NCBI GenBank assembly: GCA_016788285.1
Contig: JAEUSW010000296.1
Coordinates: 1 to 33,335, forward strand
Source: Flavobacteriales bacterium
GTDB taxonomy: Bacteria; Bacteroidota; Bacteroidia; Flavobacteriales_F; PHOS-HE28
DNA: 33,335 nucleotides
Direction: 5' to 3'
Part shown: positions 15,910 to 24,602 of the stretch, in pieces
Layout of the letters: every line of letters begins with the position of its first letter
How positions within the stretch are numbered: the first letter of the stretch is position 1
Position numbers and translations under genes: made by a program
Notes under the pieces: generated by a model
Database searches by the model: none
Told to the model about the DNA's origin: nothing
Seen by the model: only the letters and a program-made list of their open reading frames with translations

Positions 15910-16824
15910 CTACTTCAGGTCGAAGGTGGCCCGTCCCACCTTGCCACCGCTCTCATACACCTCCACGATGTACTGGCCGGTGCGCATCTCGCCGCTGGCG
16001 GTCCAGAACATGCAGGCATCCACCGGCACGCCCTGGTAGTTCACCTCGCGCTTCACGCTGAACTCGCCTTCCACGCCCTCGAACTGGAACCGGTTGTTGG
16101 CCTCGCTGGCCGGCAGCACCTGCCCGTCCGGGCTGATGATGCGCATGTACAGGGTCTTGTCACCCGCGCGGGCCACGCGGTTCTCCCCGAGGGTGAAGCA
16201 GCACTTCACCATCTCGGCCTTCTTGGCCCGGTCGGTGTCCGTCTGCTTGCCGTTGTTGCGCAGCATCACCGCACCGGCGCTGATGGTGGTGGCCGTCAGC
16301 ACCGAGCCTTTGGCGATGAGCGCCTGTTGTTCGGCGGTCTGTTGCTCCAACGCGGCCTTCTGGCCCTGCACGGTGCCGAGCTCCTGCGTCAGGTTGGCCT
16401 TGTCGGCGGTGAGCTGCAGGTTCACCTGGTTCAGCGAGTCGATGGTGGCCACATAACCCTTCATGATCTTGCGCAGCGTGGCCGCCTCCTTCTGGGCCTT
16501 GGCCAGGCTGTAGTTGCCCTTCTTCACCTGATCGAGCAGGTTCTCGATCTGCTGCTTCTGGGCGTCCATTTCCACGCGCAGCTGCTCGTTCTCGGTCTCC
16601 AGCGTATCGTACTGGGCCAGCATGTCCTCCAGCATGCGCGTCACGTTCTCCTTCTCACTGGTCACCTTCACCACCTCGCCCTGGGTGGCCTCCTCCTGAC
16701 GCTTGCTCTGCATCAACAGGTAGAGCATCACCACGTTGCTGATGAGCAGGAGCACCACCAGCGCCAGCAGGGCGACGTTGGAACGGGGCTTGGTCGGCTG
16801 GGGGGTGTTTCCGGTCTGGTCCAT
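15910..16824 (-). CDS. Membrane-anchored coiled-coil protein with C-terminal beta domain
   Basis: A 304-residue protein of a type common in Bacteroidota but without a secure function. A short polar N-terminus is followed by one transmembrane helix at about residues 16-39 (VALLALVVLLLISNVVMLYLL). Residues about 45-155 form a long coiled coil rich in Gln, Glu and Lys (EKENVTRMLEDMLAQYDTLE and onward). The last about 130 residues look beta-rich and soluble, including EMVKCCFTLGEN, LYMRIISPDGQVL and GQYIVEVYESGGKVG. The topology suggests an inner-membrane anchor with the bulk in the periplasm. The ATG at 16822-16824 starts just before the helix; an upstream ATG at 16890 would overlap the start of the divergent comF gene. 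It converges on the outer-membrane gene with a 14-base gap. Confidence 0.8.
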   Translation of the reverse strand: MDQTGNTPQPTKPRSNVALLALVVLLLISNVVMLYLLMQSKRQEEATQGEVVKVTSEKENVTRMLEDMLAQYDTLETENEQLRVEMDAQKQQIENLLDQVKKGNYSLAKAQKEAATLRKIMKGYVATIDSLNQVNLQLTADKANLTQELGTVQGQKAALEQQTAEQQALIAKGSVLTATTISAGAVMLRNNGKQTDTDRAKKAEMVKCCFTLGENRVARAGDKTLYMRIISPDGQVLPASEANNRFQFEGVEGEFSVKREVNYQGVPVDACMFWTASGEMRTGQYIVEVYESGGKVGRATFDLK

Positions 16825-16844
16825 GGGGGTTCGGGCTCGGGCCG

Positions 16845-16852
16845 CTAAATTA
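16845..16852 (-). promoter_or_regulatory. Candidate -7 box for the coiled-coil protein
   Basis: The minus strand reads TAATTTAG, seven of eight against TAnnTTTG, 20 bases before the ATG at 16824. It lies in the 59-base divergent gap with comF, so it may influence both genes. Confidence 0.4.
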
Positions 16853-16883
16853 CCCCCGTGCATCGGGGTCTTCAGGGCATTCG

Positions 16884-17621
16884 ATGGCAATTATCAACAC
16901 GTCGACCGGGATGGGCCCACAAGCGACGACGGGGATCGGACAGTGGCTGCTCGACGCTGCGGAGCTCTTCCTTCCCCGCCGCTGCAGCGCCTGCGACCGC
17001 CCGTTGATGACGCATGAAAAGGCCGTATGCCTGCCCTGCGTGCTGGACCTGCCGCGCACCGGCATGCACCTGCAACCGGACAATCGTCTGGAACGGCTGT
17101 TCCACGGCAAGGTGGTGGTGGAGGCCGCCGCGGCCCTGCTGCAGTTCAACCGTCGAGGCCGCACCCAGCGCATGCTGCACCGCTTGAAGTACCAGGGCGA
17201 CCGGGCCGTGGGGTTGGAACTGGGCCGGTGGATGGCCGAAGCGCTGCGCGCCAGCCCCCGCTTCGCCACGGTGGACCACGTGCTGGCCGTGCCGCTGCAC
17301 CCCCACCGGCTCCGCGAGCGCGGCTACAACCAGAGCCAGGTGCTCGTGGACGGCTTCCGCGAGCTGTGGCCCCTGCGTATGCCCGACCAGGGGTTGATGC
17401 GCGTGGTGCGCACCACCACCCAGACGCGCAAAGGCCGCTGGGAGCGCTGGACCAACGTGAAGGAGGCCTTCGAGCTGGGCGAAACGCGTTCGCTGGCCGG
17501 CGCCCACGTGCTGCTGGTGGACGATGTGATCACCACCGGCGCCACCCTCGAGGGCTGCATCCGCGCCCTGTTGCGGGTGCCCGACCTGCGAGTGAGCGTG
17601 TGCACGGCGGCGACGGCCTAG
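16884..17621 (+). CDS. comF: ComF-family phosphoribosyltransferase-like protein
   Basis: A 245-residue protein with the ComF layout. The N-terminal zinc ribbon has Cys34, Cys37, Cys49 and Cys52 (RRCSACDRP, AVCLPC). A middle linker contains HRLKYQGDRAVG. The C-terminal PRTase-like domain has VPLHPHRLRERGYNQSQVL and the PRPP-loop motif VLLVDDVITTGAT (209-221). ComF proteins help with uptake or processing of single-stranded DNA during natural competence and are widely conserved, though their exact activity is unsettled. The ATG at 16884 is used; ATG at 16911 is an alternative that would also keep the zinc ribbon. The 48-base gap to the next gene holds a promoter box. Confidence 0.9.
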   Translation: MAIINTSTGMGPQATTGIGQWLLDAAELFLPRRCSACDRPLMTHEKAVCLPCVLDLPRTGMHLQPDNRLERLFHGKVVVEAAAALLQFNRRGRTQRMLHRLKYQGDRAVGLELGRWMAEALRASPRFATVDHVLAVPLHPHRLRERGYNQSQVLVDGFRELWPLRMPDQGLMRVVRTTTQTRKGRWERWTNVKEAFELGETRSLAGAHVLLVDDVITTGATLEGCIRALLRVPDLRVSVCTAATA

Positions 17622-17644
17622 GGCTCGTCACCTCGCCCCACCGA

Positions 17645-17652
17645 TACCTTTG
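17645..17652 (+). promoter_or_regulatory. -7 box of the methionine sulfoxide reductase / Ig-like lipoprotein unit
   Basis: The plus strand reads TACCTTTG, a full TAnnTTTG match, 17 bases before the ATG at 17670 in the short gap after comF. No -33 TTG was found at the usual distance. Confidence 0.5.
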
Positions 17653-17669
17653 CCCCCCTTCCGCCCCCC

Positions 17670-18158
17670 ATGGAGACCACGCTTTCGCTGCCGGCCACCA
17701 CGGACCGTGTGGCGCTGTATGCCGCGCTGATGCCCCAATTGCGCGCGCTGCTGGCCGAGGAGCGCGACCCCATCGCGGCCATGGCCAACGTGAGCGCCGC
17801 CCTGCACCAGGCCTTCGGCTGGCATTGGGTGGGCTTCTACCGCGTGATGGGGGCCGAGCTCGTGCTGGGCCCGTTCCAGGGGCCCGTGGCGTGCACCCGC
17901 ATCGGCTTCGGCAAGGGCGTGTGCGGCGCGGCATGGGAGCAGGAACGCACCCTGGTGGTGCCCGATGTGGAGCAGTTCCCGGGGCACATCGCCTGCAGCC
18001 CCCTGAGCCGGTCGGAGATCGTGGTGCCCCTGCGCGACCGCCACGGGCACGTGGCCGCCGTGCTCGACATCGACAGCAGCGCCCTCAACGACTTCAGCGA
18101 GGTGGACGCCCACGCGCTGGCGCAGGTGGGCGCCCTGCTGGAACCCCTGTTCGAATGA
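17670..18158 (+). CDS. msrC: Free methionine-R-sulfoxide reductase (GAF domain)
   Basis: A 162-residue single GAF-domain enzyme that reduces free L-methionine-(R)-S-oxide, part of oxidative damage repair in the cytoplasm. The family signature is clear: LGPFQGPVACTRIGFGKGVCGAA and VPDVEQFPGHIACSPLSRSEIVVP are present. The three catalytic cysteines fall at 75, 85 and 109, the same spacing (10 and 24) as Cys84, Cys94 and Cys118 of the Escherichia coli enzyme, so it should be active. Length is standard. Its TGA overlaps the ATG of the following lipoprotein gene by 4 bases (ATGA), so the two are probably translated together. Confidence 0.94.
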   Translation: METTLSLPATTDRVALYAALMPQLRALLAEERDPIAAMANVSAALHQAFGWHWVGFYRVMGAELVLGPFQGPVACTRIGFGKGVCGAAWEQERTLVVPDVEQFPGHIACSPLSRSEIVVPLRDRHGHVAAVLDIDSSALNDFSEVDAHALAQVGALLEPLFE

Positions 18159-19735
18159 GCCGGCGCGCGGCGACGGCCCTGTTGGTGACGCTGACGGCCT
18201 GCGCCCAGATGCGCGACCCCACCGGCGGTCCCAAGGACGAGATCCCTCCGCAGCTCGTGCAGGCCTCGCCGCCGAGCGGCACCACCGGCTTCACGGGGGG
18301 GGCCATCACCCTGCGGTTCGATGAGCGGATCGACCTACGCAAGGTGCGGGAGAACCTGGTGGTATCGCCGCCGTTGGACACCCCGCCGGAGGTGACGCGC
18401 ACCGGTCCCCGCGAGGTGCGGATCGACCTGCCCGGCCCGTTGCTGCCCCACACCACCTACGTGATCAACCTCGGCCAGGCCGTGGTGGACCTCACGGAAG
18501 GCAACGCCGCCGAGGAGCTCATGCACGTGCTGAGCACCGGCGATGCGGTGGACAGCCTCGAGCTGACCGGACTGGTCCGCCACGCCTACACCGGTGCGCC
18601 GGAGAAGGCCGTTCAGGTGCTGCTCCATCCGGAGGGCGATACCGCGGCCTTCACCACCGGCCGCCCACGCTACATCGCCCGCAGCGATGCGGAGGGCCGC
18701 TTCCGGCTGCGCTACCTGGCCGGCGGCCGCTATGTGCTGCGCGCCCTGCGCGACATGAACGGCAACCTGCGCTACGACCTGCCCGGGGAGGAGATCGCCT
18801 TCGACCCCGCGGGGGTGGTGCTGCCCGGCGACAGCGCTCCCCACCTGCTGGAGCTGTATCGCGAGCCGGGCCTCCAGGCCCAGGTGATGGATGACCGGGT
18901 GCTGCCCGAAGGCGCGCTGCAGGTGGTCTTCAGCAAGCCCGTGGACAGCCTGCGCCTCCGCACCCTCCCGGTCGGACAGGAAGGAGGTCCGCGGCCCGAT
19001 TGGCAGCTGGAATGGGGCGGTGGGCGGGATACGGTGCTCGCCTGGCCCTCGGACACCACCCTGCTGCACGGGGTGCGTGTGATCCTGCGGCCGGACAGCG
19101 CCCCGGCGGACACGGTGACCTACCGAAGGCCACCGCGCCCCCCATTCAATCTGGTGCTGCGGGCCGGTGGGCCGGGTCCGGAAGGGGTGCCCCTACGGGC
19201 CTCCCGGCCCATCGATCGGATGGACCCCGACCGCGTGGTGGCCACCGGGCCGGGAGCCGACAGCGTGCGGTTCATGGTGGAGCGCGATACGGCCGACCGG
19301 CGCTTGTTGTGGATTCGGCCGTTGTCCGGGTCCCGGGGATCCATCCTGCTGAAGCCCAAGGCGATACACGACCTGTACAGCGGGTGGAACGACAGCACCA
19401 CGGTGACCCTTTCGGCCCCCGACCCGGCCACGCTGGGGAGCTTGAAGCTCACCTTCGAGGGGGACCCAGGGGTGGCCCTGATCGCCCTGCTGCAGGATGG
19501 ACAAGGGCGGGCCGTGCGCCGGCAGCCGCTGCAAGCGGGCGTCCGCAGCGTGCAGTGGGCCAGCCTTCCGCCAGGCACCTACAGCATCCGGGTGGTGCGG
19601 GACGGCAACGGCAACGGCCGCTGGGACCCTGGGCGCTGGCGGGCCGGCCTGCTCCCTGAGGCGGTACTGACCCATCCGGAGCCGGTGAACGTGCGTGCCG
19701 GCTGGGACCTGGAGGTGAACTGGAGCCTGCCCTGA
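18155..19735 (+). CDS. Ig-like-domain lipoprotein
   Basis: A 526-residue lipoprotein. The signal MSRRAATALLVTLTAC ends in a lipobox (LTAC) with Cys16, then a short linker DPTGGPKDEIPPQL that is characteristic of Bacteroidota Ig-like lipoproteins. Residues about 30-130 form a bacterial Ig-like (Big_5 type) domain with ITLRFDERIDL and PHTTYVINLG. Then comes a carboxypeptidase-regulatory-like or SdrD B-like segment (LTGLVRHAYTGAPEKAVQVLL, RLRYLAGGRYVLRALRDMNGN), and the C-terminus repeats that style with LPPGTYSIRVVRDGNGNGRWDPGRW. It is probably surface- or periplasm-exposed; the ligand is unknown. The reading frame is open far upstream across comF, but the ATG at 18155 overlapping the previous stop is clearly the start. 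Confidence 0.85.
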   Translation: MSRRAATALLVTLTACAQMRDPTGGPKDEIPPQLVQASPPSGTTGFTGGAITLRFDERIDLRKVRENLVVSPPLDTPPEVTRTGPREVRIDLPGPLLPHTTYVINLGQAVVDLTEGNAAEELMHVLSTGDAVDSLELTGLVRHAYTGAPEKAVQVLLHPEGDTAAFTTGRPRYIARSDAEGRFRLRYLAGGRYVLRALRDMNGNLRYDLPGEEIAFDPAGVVLPGDSAPHLLELYREPGLQAQVMDDRVLPEGALQVVFSKPVDSLRLRTLPVGQEGGPRPDWQLEWGGGRDTVLAWPSDTTLLHGVRVILRPDSAPADTVTYRRPPRPPFNLVLRAGGPGPEGVPLRASRPIDRMDPDRVVATGPGADSVRFMVERDTADRRLLWIRPLSGSRGSILLKPKAIHDLYSGWNDSTTVTLSAPDPATLGSLKLTFEGDPGVALIALLQDGQGRAVRRQPLQAGVRSVQWASLPPGTYSIRVVRDGNGNGRWDPGRWRAGLLPEAVLTHPEPVNVRAGWDLEVNWSLP

Positions 19736-19830
19736 AGAGTTCTTTTCACGCTGGCAACGTCCGGGGCATCCTTCGCGTCATGTAGTCGGTCCACAAGCGG
19801 CCGTGCACGACCGGTTCGCGATCCCCGCGG

Positions 19831-19856
19831 TACCTTTCAGCACCGATCGACCTTTG
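19831..19856 (+). promoter_or_regulatory. Two candidate -7 boxes before the first giant surface protein
   Basis: TACCTTTC (19831-19838) and GACCTTTG (19849-19856) each match seven of eight positions of TAnnTTTG. They lie 40 and 22 bases before the ATG at 19879. No -33 TTG was identified. The rest of the 143-base gap from 19736 shows no other structure that I could see. Confidence 0.35.
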
Positions 19857-19878
19857 TGACCGAACGAACCTGACGACC

Positions 19879-22800
19879 ATGATGCGATCCTTTCTGCGCG
19901 CGCTGCCCGTGATGGCGGTGCTCAGCCTGGGCCAGGCCCACGGCCAGGGTGTGGTGCCCACGATGGGCAAGGAGTTCTGGCTCGGCTTCATGCAGAACTA
20001 CCAGGGCAACCCCACGCAGAGCCTGGACATCTTCATCAGCTCGCCAGTGGCCACGGTCGGCGTGGTGACCATGCCGCTCGTGGGTTGGTCGCAGGCCTTC
20101 AACGTCGTGCCCAACGTCACCACCACGGTGACCATCCCGATCCCCACGGCGATGCACTATCAATCGGACATCATCGACAACAAGTCGGTGCTGGTGCAGA
20201 CGCAGGACACCGTGGCGGTCTTCGCCATCAACTTCGAGCAGTACACGGCGGACGGCACCACGGTGTACCCCGTGCAATCCCTGGGGACCGAATACCGGAT
20301 CCACGCCTACGGCGGGCTGTCGGGGGTGGCCGGTCTGGCCTCGGAGTTCCTCATCGTGTCCACCCAGGATGACACCGAGGTGGAGATCACCACCACGGTG
20401 AACACCGAGGGGGGCCATGTGGCCGGAGTGCCGTGGACGGTGCAGCTGGACTCCGGGCAGACCTACCAGGTGAAGGCGGCGGGCACCAACGTGACGGACG
20501 ATTTCACGGGCACGACGATCATCGGTACGGCGCAGAGCGGAAGTTGCAGGCCCTTCGCGGTCTTCAGCGGGTCGGTGTGCACGAACATCCCGCAGGGTTG
20601 CTATGCGTGCGACCACGTGTGCGAGCAGAACCTGCCGCGGAACGTGTGGGGCCGCAAGTACTACTCGGTCCCCTACTCCACCACCACCGGTTACACCTAT
20701 CGGATCCTGGCCGACCAGAACGGCACCGTGGTGACCGTGAACGGCGGTCCGCCCATCAACCTCAACGCCGGCCAGTTCACGGAGGTGAACGCCTTCGGTC
20801 AGGCGGCCTGTTTCGAGGGCAACGTGCCCTTCAGCGTGGCGCAGCTCATGGAGGGCATCACCTGCAGCGGCAATGGCGACCCCGCGCTCCTGATCCTCAA
20901 CGCCGAGGAGCAGCAGATCGACAACATCACGTTCAGCACGGTGTCCTCCACGGTGATCACGAACCATTACCTGAACATCATCACCGAGACGGCGAACATC
21001 AACCAGGTCTCGCTGGACGGCGTGCTTGTGCCGGCCGCCAGCTTCACGGCCTACCCGGCCTGCCCAACGGCCGCCTACGCCAGTGTGCCGCTGACGCAGG
21101 GCAGCCACACCCTCACCTGCCCCGGCGGCCTCTCCGCCTACGTGTACGGCATGGGTAGCGCCGAGAGCTATGCGTATTCGGTGGGATCCTTCACGCCCCT
21201 CCCGCCCATCAACATCGACTCGGTGTTCTGCGGGGTGGACAGCACGGGCACGCTCACCCTGGCCCCGCCCAACCCGCTCTTCAACCCGTTCTGGACGGTG
21301 ATCTCCGACCCCACGGACACGCTTCACTACGGGTTCTCCTACACCTTCACCCCGCCGGGCAGCGATGTGTACGTGGTCACCGGGTACGAGAACCTGAGCC
21401 TCTGCGAGGAGCAGTACTTCTTCAGCGTGGAGGTGGACACCCCGCCACTGCTCACCCCATCGGCGAACGGGGTGCCGGCTCCGGCCACCATCACCATCTG
21501 CGAGTATGAAACGGTGCAACTGAACGTGGACGTGGACCCTCCGGGCACCTACCTGTTCAACTGGTGGCCGGATGCGCAGTTGAACGATGGCTCGCTGCAG
21601 AACCCGATCGCCACGCCCACGCAGAGCGGCTGGTTCTACGTGAGCGTGAGCACCCTGAACGGATGTGCGGTGAGCCTGGACAGCGTGTACATCGACGTCA
21701 TCCAGGGGGACATCCTCCTGTACGAGGCCAGCACGGCCGTGGACGCCCTGTGCCAGGGCGATTCGTCGCAGCTCGACCTGCAGGTGCATCAGATCATCGC
21801 CGAGGATCCCTTCGACCTGGTGTTCTCACCGATGTGGAGTTCGATCCAGGGCGGCACCATCAGCAATGCTTGCGGCTCGGTGTTCGGCGATGCGCTCTAC
21901 TTCGACGGGGTGAATCCGCGGCAGGCCACCACGAGCGCCATGAACGTGATCGATGGCGGCAGCGTGAGCTTCGCCATCAAGATCGGTGCGGCCGCACCGC
22001 CCTGCGATGACGCGGATCCCGGTGAGGACGTGGTGTTGGAGTACTCCACGAACGGAGGCGGCACATGGACGGTGATGACCACCCTGTGGGAATACCTCTA
22101 CCCCAACTTCACCACGGTGAGCGCGCCCATTCCCCCGGCCGCGCAGACGGGTGCCACCCTGTTCCGCTGGCGGCAGTTGAACAGCAGTGGTCCGGGCAAT
22201 GACAACTGGAGCCTGGACAACGTGGCCATCGGCGCCCAGAGCACCACGGGCCTCAGCATCAACTGGTCGCCCGCCGCCACCCTCAGCGCGGCGAACATCA
22301 CCGATCCGATGGCCTACCCGACCACCACGGGCTGGTACTATGTGCAGAGCACGCTCACGGGGACCCAGTGCAGCTATCAGGACTCGGTGTACATCGAGGT
22401 GGGCGCGCCGTTCAGCATCGCCATGACGCCGGACACCGCGATCTGCGACCTGGGAGGCATCCAGCTGGACGCGGCACCCAGCTCAGGGACCAACCACACC
22501 TGGACGTGGACGCCGAACAACGGCACACTGTCGGCCACGTTCGTGCAATCCCCCATCGCCACGCCGGCCAGCACCACGGAGTACTTCGTGACGGTGACAA
22601 CGGGCCAGGGCTGTGTGGCCACGGACAGTGTGACCATCACGGTGAACCAGCTCCTGGGCCTCACGATCACCACACCGGACGACGACCTGTGCCAGGGTGA
22701 GAGCACGTTGCTGGACGCCACCATCGCCGGCAACACCACCAACCTGGTGTACAGCTGGACCCCGGCGGGATCGCTCAATGACGCCGCTGTCCAGGACCCG

Positions 22801-24483
22801 ACGGCGACGCCGCTGACCACCACGACCTATGTCCTGGCCGTCACGGACACCATCAGTGGATGTGTGCTCACGGAGGACATCGACATCACGGTGAGCACGG
22901 CCTATGTGGTGACGGCCACGGCGGACACCTCGCTCTGCGACCCGGTGGGCTTCGTCCTCGACGTACAGCACAACGTGCCGGGCGCCCTCATCAGCTGGAC
23001 CCCGACGAACCAGCTGGTGGGCGCCAACACCGCCAACCCGGTGATCACCTTCGATTCCACCGCCCAGTACATCGTGGTGGTGCAGGACGCCCTGGGCTGT
23101 TCGGCGCGCGACACGGTGAACATCAACGTGCCTTTCGACGACCTCACCTTCATCTCGGATTCGTCCTTGTGCGCCGGTCAGAGCATGGTGATCGATGCGG
23201 GCTACCCGGGAAGCACGTATGCCTGGAGCACCAACGCCACCACACAGACCATCACGGTGTCCACGGCCGGGGCGTACACCGTGGTGATCACCGACACCCT
23301 GGGGTGCCAGGCCACCTTCACCACGAACGTGACGGTGGACCCCCTCCCGGTGATCGTGCTGGGACCGGACACGTCGCTCTGCATCGGTCAGAACTGGACG
23401 CTGGACGCCGGCAACCCCGGCAGCCAATACCTGTGGAACACCACGGCCATCACCCAGGCCATCACGGTGACCACGGATGACCTGTACTGGGTGGAGGTGA
23501 CGGACGGGAACGATTGCGTGAACAGCGACAGCATCAACGTGGTGTTCGACCCGCTGCCGGTGATCGACCTGCGCGACACCACGGTGTGCATCAGCGAAAC
23601 GATCACGCTGGACGCCGGGAACCCGGGCAGCAGCTACCTCTGGAGCACGAACGAGACCACCCAGTCCATCCAGGTCGACAGCGTCAGCGCCACATACTCC
23701 GTGGTGGTGACCACGCCGACGTGGTGCGTGGATTCCGCCGATGCGGTGATCGACATCGTCCCCTTCCCCATCGTGGACCTCGGTCCGGACACGGCGCTGT
23801 GCGACACCGACACCATGGACCTGAACGCGGGCAACCCGGGTCAGGCCTTCATCTGGAGCAACGGGGCCACCACGCAGACCACCTTCGTCACCACCACACA
23901 GGACGTCTGGGTGGACGTGTTCAATGGGTACTGCACCACCCGCGACACGGTGGAGGTGGTCTTCAACCCGCTGCCGAACATCATCACCGAGGAGGAGCAG
24001 GTGATCTGCCTGGACTACTGGCCGAAGAAGACCCTGCTGGATGCCGGGAACCCGGGGTGCACCTACCTGTGGAGCACCGACGAGGAGACCCAGACCATCG
24101 AAGTGAACACGTACGGCTGGTACATCGTGGACATCACGACCCCGCTGAACTGCACGATCACCGACTCGATCGAGGTGGTGGAATACTGTCCGCCGCAGTG
24201 CTTCGTGCCGAACAGCTTCACGCCGGATGGCGACGGGGTGAACGACCTGTTCATGCCGAGCGGCTACAACATCGCCACCATGGAGATGAAGATCTTCGAC
24301 CGCTGGGGCGAGGAGGTCTTCGCGGGCAAGGACGCCGAGGTGGGCTGGGACGGAAAGCGCAACGGCACCGACGTCCAGGACGGGGTGTACGTGTGGAAGT
24401 TGAAATACCGCTTCATCGAGGACGTGAACGGCATGATCGGTGCGGAAAAGGAAAGCGTGGGCCATGTGACGCTGATCCGCTGA
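19879..24483 (+). CDS. Giant T9SS surface protein A: IgGFc-binding-like N-terminus, repeats, type B tail
   Basis: A 1534-residue exported protein. The signal peptide ends near GQAHGQ (about residue 23). Residues about 25-430 match the bacterial IgGFc-binding-like region: GKEFWLGFMQNYQG, DTVAVFAINFEQYTADG, FLIVSTQDDTEVEIT and the cysteine-rich CRPFAVFSGSVCTNIPQGC with CDHVCEQNLP. Ig/PKD-like segments follow. Residues about 645-787 have a reelin-subrepeat-like pattern. More Ig-like segments lead to five tandem 69-70-residue repeats (from about residue 1086), and the C-terminus (FVPNSFTPDGDGVNDLF, FDRWGEEVF, GVYVWKLKY, GHVTLIR) is a gliding-motility-associated CHU_C domain for T9SS type B export. 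It is likely a cell-surface binding or adhesion protein with unknown ligand. ATG codons at 19879 and 19882 are both possible. A close paralog follows on the same strand. Confidence 0.92.
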   Translation: MMRSFLRALPVMAVLSLGQAHGQGVVPTMGKEFWLGFMQNYQGNPTQSLDIFISSPVATVGVVTMPLVGWSQAFNVVPNVTTTVTIPIPTAMHYQSDIIDNKSVLVQTQDTVAVFAINFEQYTADGTTVYPVQSLGTEYRIHAYGGLSGVAGLASEFLIVSTQDDTEVEITTTVNTEGGHVAGVPWTVQLDSGQTYQVKAAGTNVTDDFTGTTIIGTAQSGSCRPFAVFSGSVCTNIPQGCYACDHVCEQNLPRNVWGRKYYSVPYSTTTGYTYRILADQNGTVVTVNGGPPINLNAGQFTEVNAFGQAACFEGNVPFSVAQLMEGITCSGNGDPALLILNAEEQQIDNITFSTVSSTVITNHYLNIITETANINQVSLDGVLVPAASFTAYPACPTAAYASVPLTQGSHTLTCPGGLSAYVYGMGSAESYAYSVGSFTPLPPINIDSVFCGVDSTGTLTLAPPNPLFNPFWTVISDPTDTLHYGFSYTFTPPGSDVYVVTGYENLSLCEEQYFFSVEVDTPPLLTPSANGVPAPATITICEYETVQLNVDVDPPGTYLFNWWPDAQLNDGSLQNPIATPTQSGWFYVSVSTLNGCAVSLDSVYIDVIQGDILLYEASTAVDALCQGDSSQLDLQVHQIIAEDPFDLVFSPMWSSIQGGTISNACGSVFGDALYFDGVNPRQATTSAMNVIDGGSVSFAIKIGAAAPPCDDADPGEDVVLEYSTNGGGTWTVMTTLWEYLYPNFTTVSAPIPPAAQTGATLFRWRQLNSSGPGNDNWSLDNVAIGAQSTTGLSINWSPAATLSAANITDPMAYPTTTGWYYVQSTLTGTQCSYQDSVYIEVGAPFSIAMTPDTAICDLGGIQLDAAPSSGTNHTWTWTPNNGTLSATFVQSPIATPASTTEYFVTVTTGQGCVATDSVTITVNQLLGLTITTPDDDLCQGESTLLDATIAGNTTNLVYSWTPAGSLNDAAVQDPTATPLTTTTYVLAVTDTISGCVLTEDIDITVSTAYVVTATADTSLCDPVGFVLDVQHNVPGALISWTPTNQLVGANTANPVITFDSTAQYIVVVQDALGCSARDTVNINVPFDDLTFISDSSLCAGQSMVIDAGYPGSTYAWSTNATTQTITVSTAGAYTVVITDTLGCQATFTTNVTVDPLPVIVLGPDTSLCIGQNWTLDAGNPGSQYLWNTTAITQAITVTTDDLYWVEVTDGNDCVNSDSINVVFDPLPVIDLRDTTVCISETITLDAGNPGSSYLWSTNETTQSIQVDSVSATYSVVVTTPTWCVDSADAVIDIVPFPIVDLGPDTALCDTDTMDLNAGNPGQAFIWSNGATTQTTFVTTTQDVWVDVFNGYCTTRDTVEVVFNPLPNIITEEEQVICLDYWPKKTLLDAGNPGCTYLWSTDEETQTIEVNTYGWYIVDITTPLNCTITDSIEVVEYCPPQCFVPNSFTPDGDGVNDLFMPSGYNIATMEMKIFDRWGEEVFAGKDAEVGWDGKRNGTDVQDGVYVWKLKYRFIEDVNGMIGAEKESVGHVTLIR
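23134..24190 (+). repeat. Five tandem Ig/PKD-like repeats in surface protein A
   Basis: Units start at 23134, 23344, 23554, 23764 and 23971, giving periods of 210, 210, 210 and 207 bases. Each unit has the pattern LPVIDLGPDTxLC, LDAGNPGSxYLWSTxxTTQ, a YxVxVT strand and a second cysteine. The array ends just before the CHU_C tail. Confidence 0.88.
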
Positions 24484-24501
24484 CGGTCGACGGTCATCAC
24501 T

Positions 24502-24532
24502 GCGAAGGGCCGGGGTTCTCCCGGCCCTTCGC
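24502..24532 (+). terminator. Hairpin between the two giant surface protein genes
   Basis: Arms GCGAAGGGCCGGG (24502-24514) and 24520-24532 pair perfectly over 13 bases around loop GTTCT, 18 bases after the stop of the first gene. No T-run follows. It suggests that the second gene has its own promoter, though I could not identify a convincing -7 box in 24533-24602. Confidence 0.75.
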
Positions 24533-24602
24533 CGTTACAGGGCGGGAACCTTGGGCAGGGGATCACGTATGCACGGCGCGAACCACCCCGCCCTTCGGTG
24601 GC

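Noticed and set aside
17027..18154. Upstream extension of the Ig-like lipoprotein frame across comF and the methionine sulfoxide reductase
   Set aside because: The frame is open, but the translation is Arg/Ala/Pro-rich noise. The real start at 18155 begins a lipoprotein signal and overlaps the preceding stop by ATGA.
23134..24190. Regular about 210-base periodicity considered as a CRISPR or satellite array
   Set aside because: The period is in frame, units are diverged at DNA level and encode a clear Ig/PKD-like motif, so it is a protein repeat. There are no short direct repeats with unique spacers.
23514..24602. Upstream extension of surface protein B into the end of surface protein A
   Set aside because: It is out of frame with the well-supported repeats and CHU_C tail of protein A, and a terminator-like hairpin intervenes. 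The signal peptide starts at 24603.
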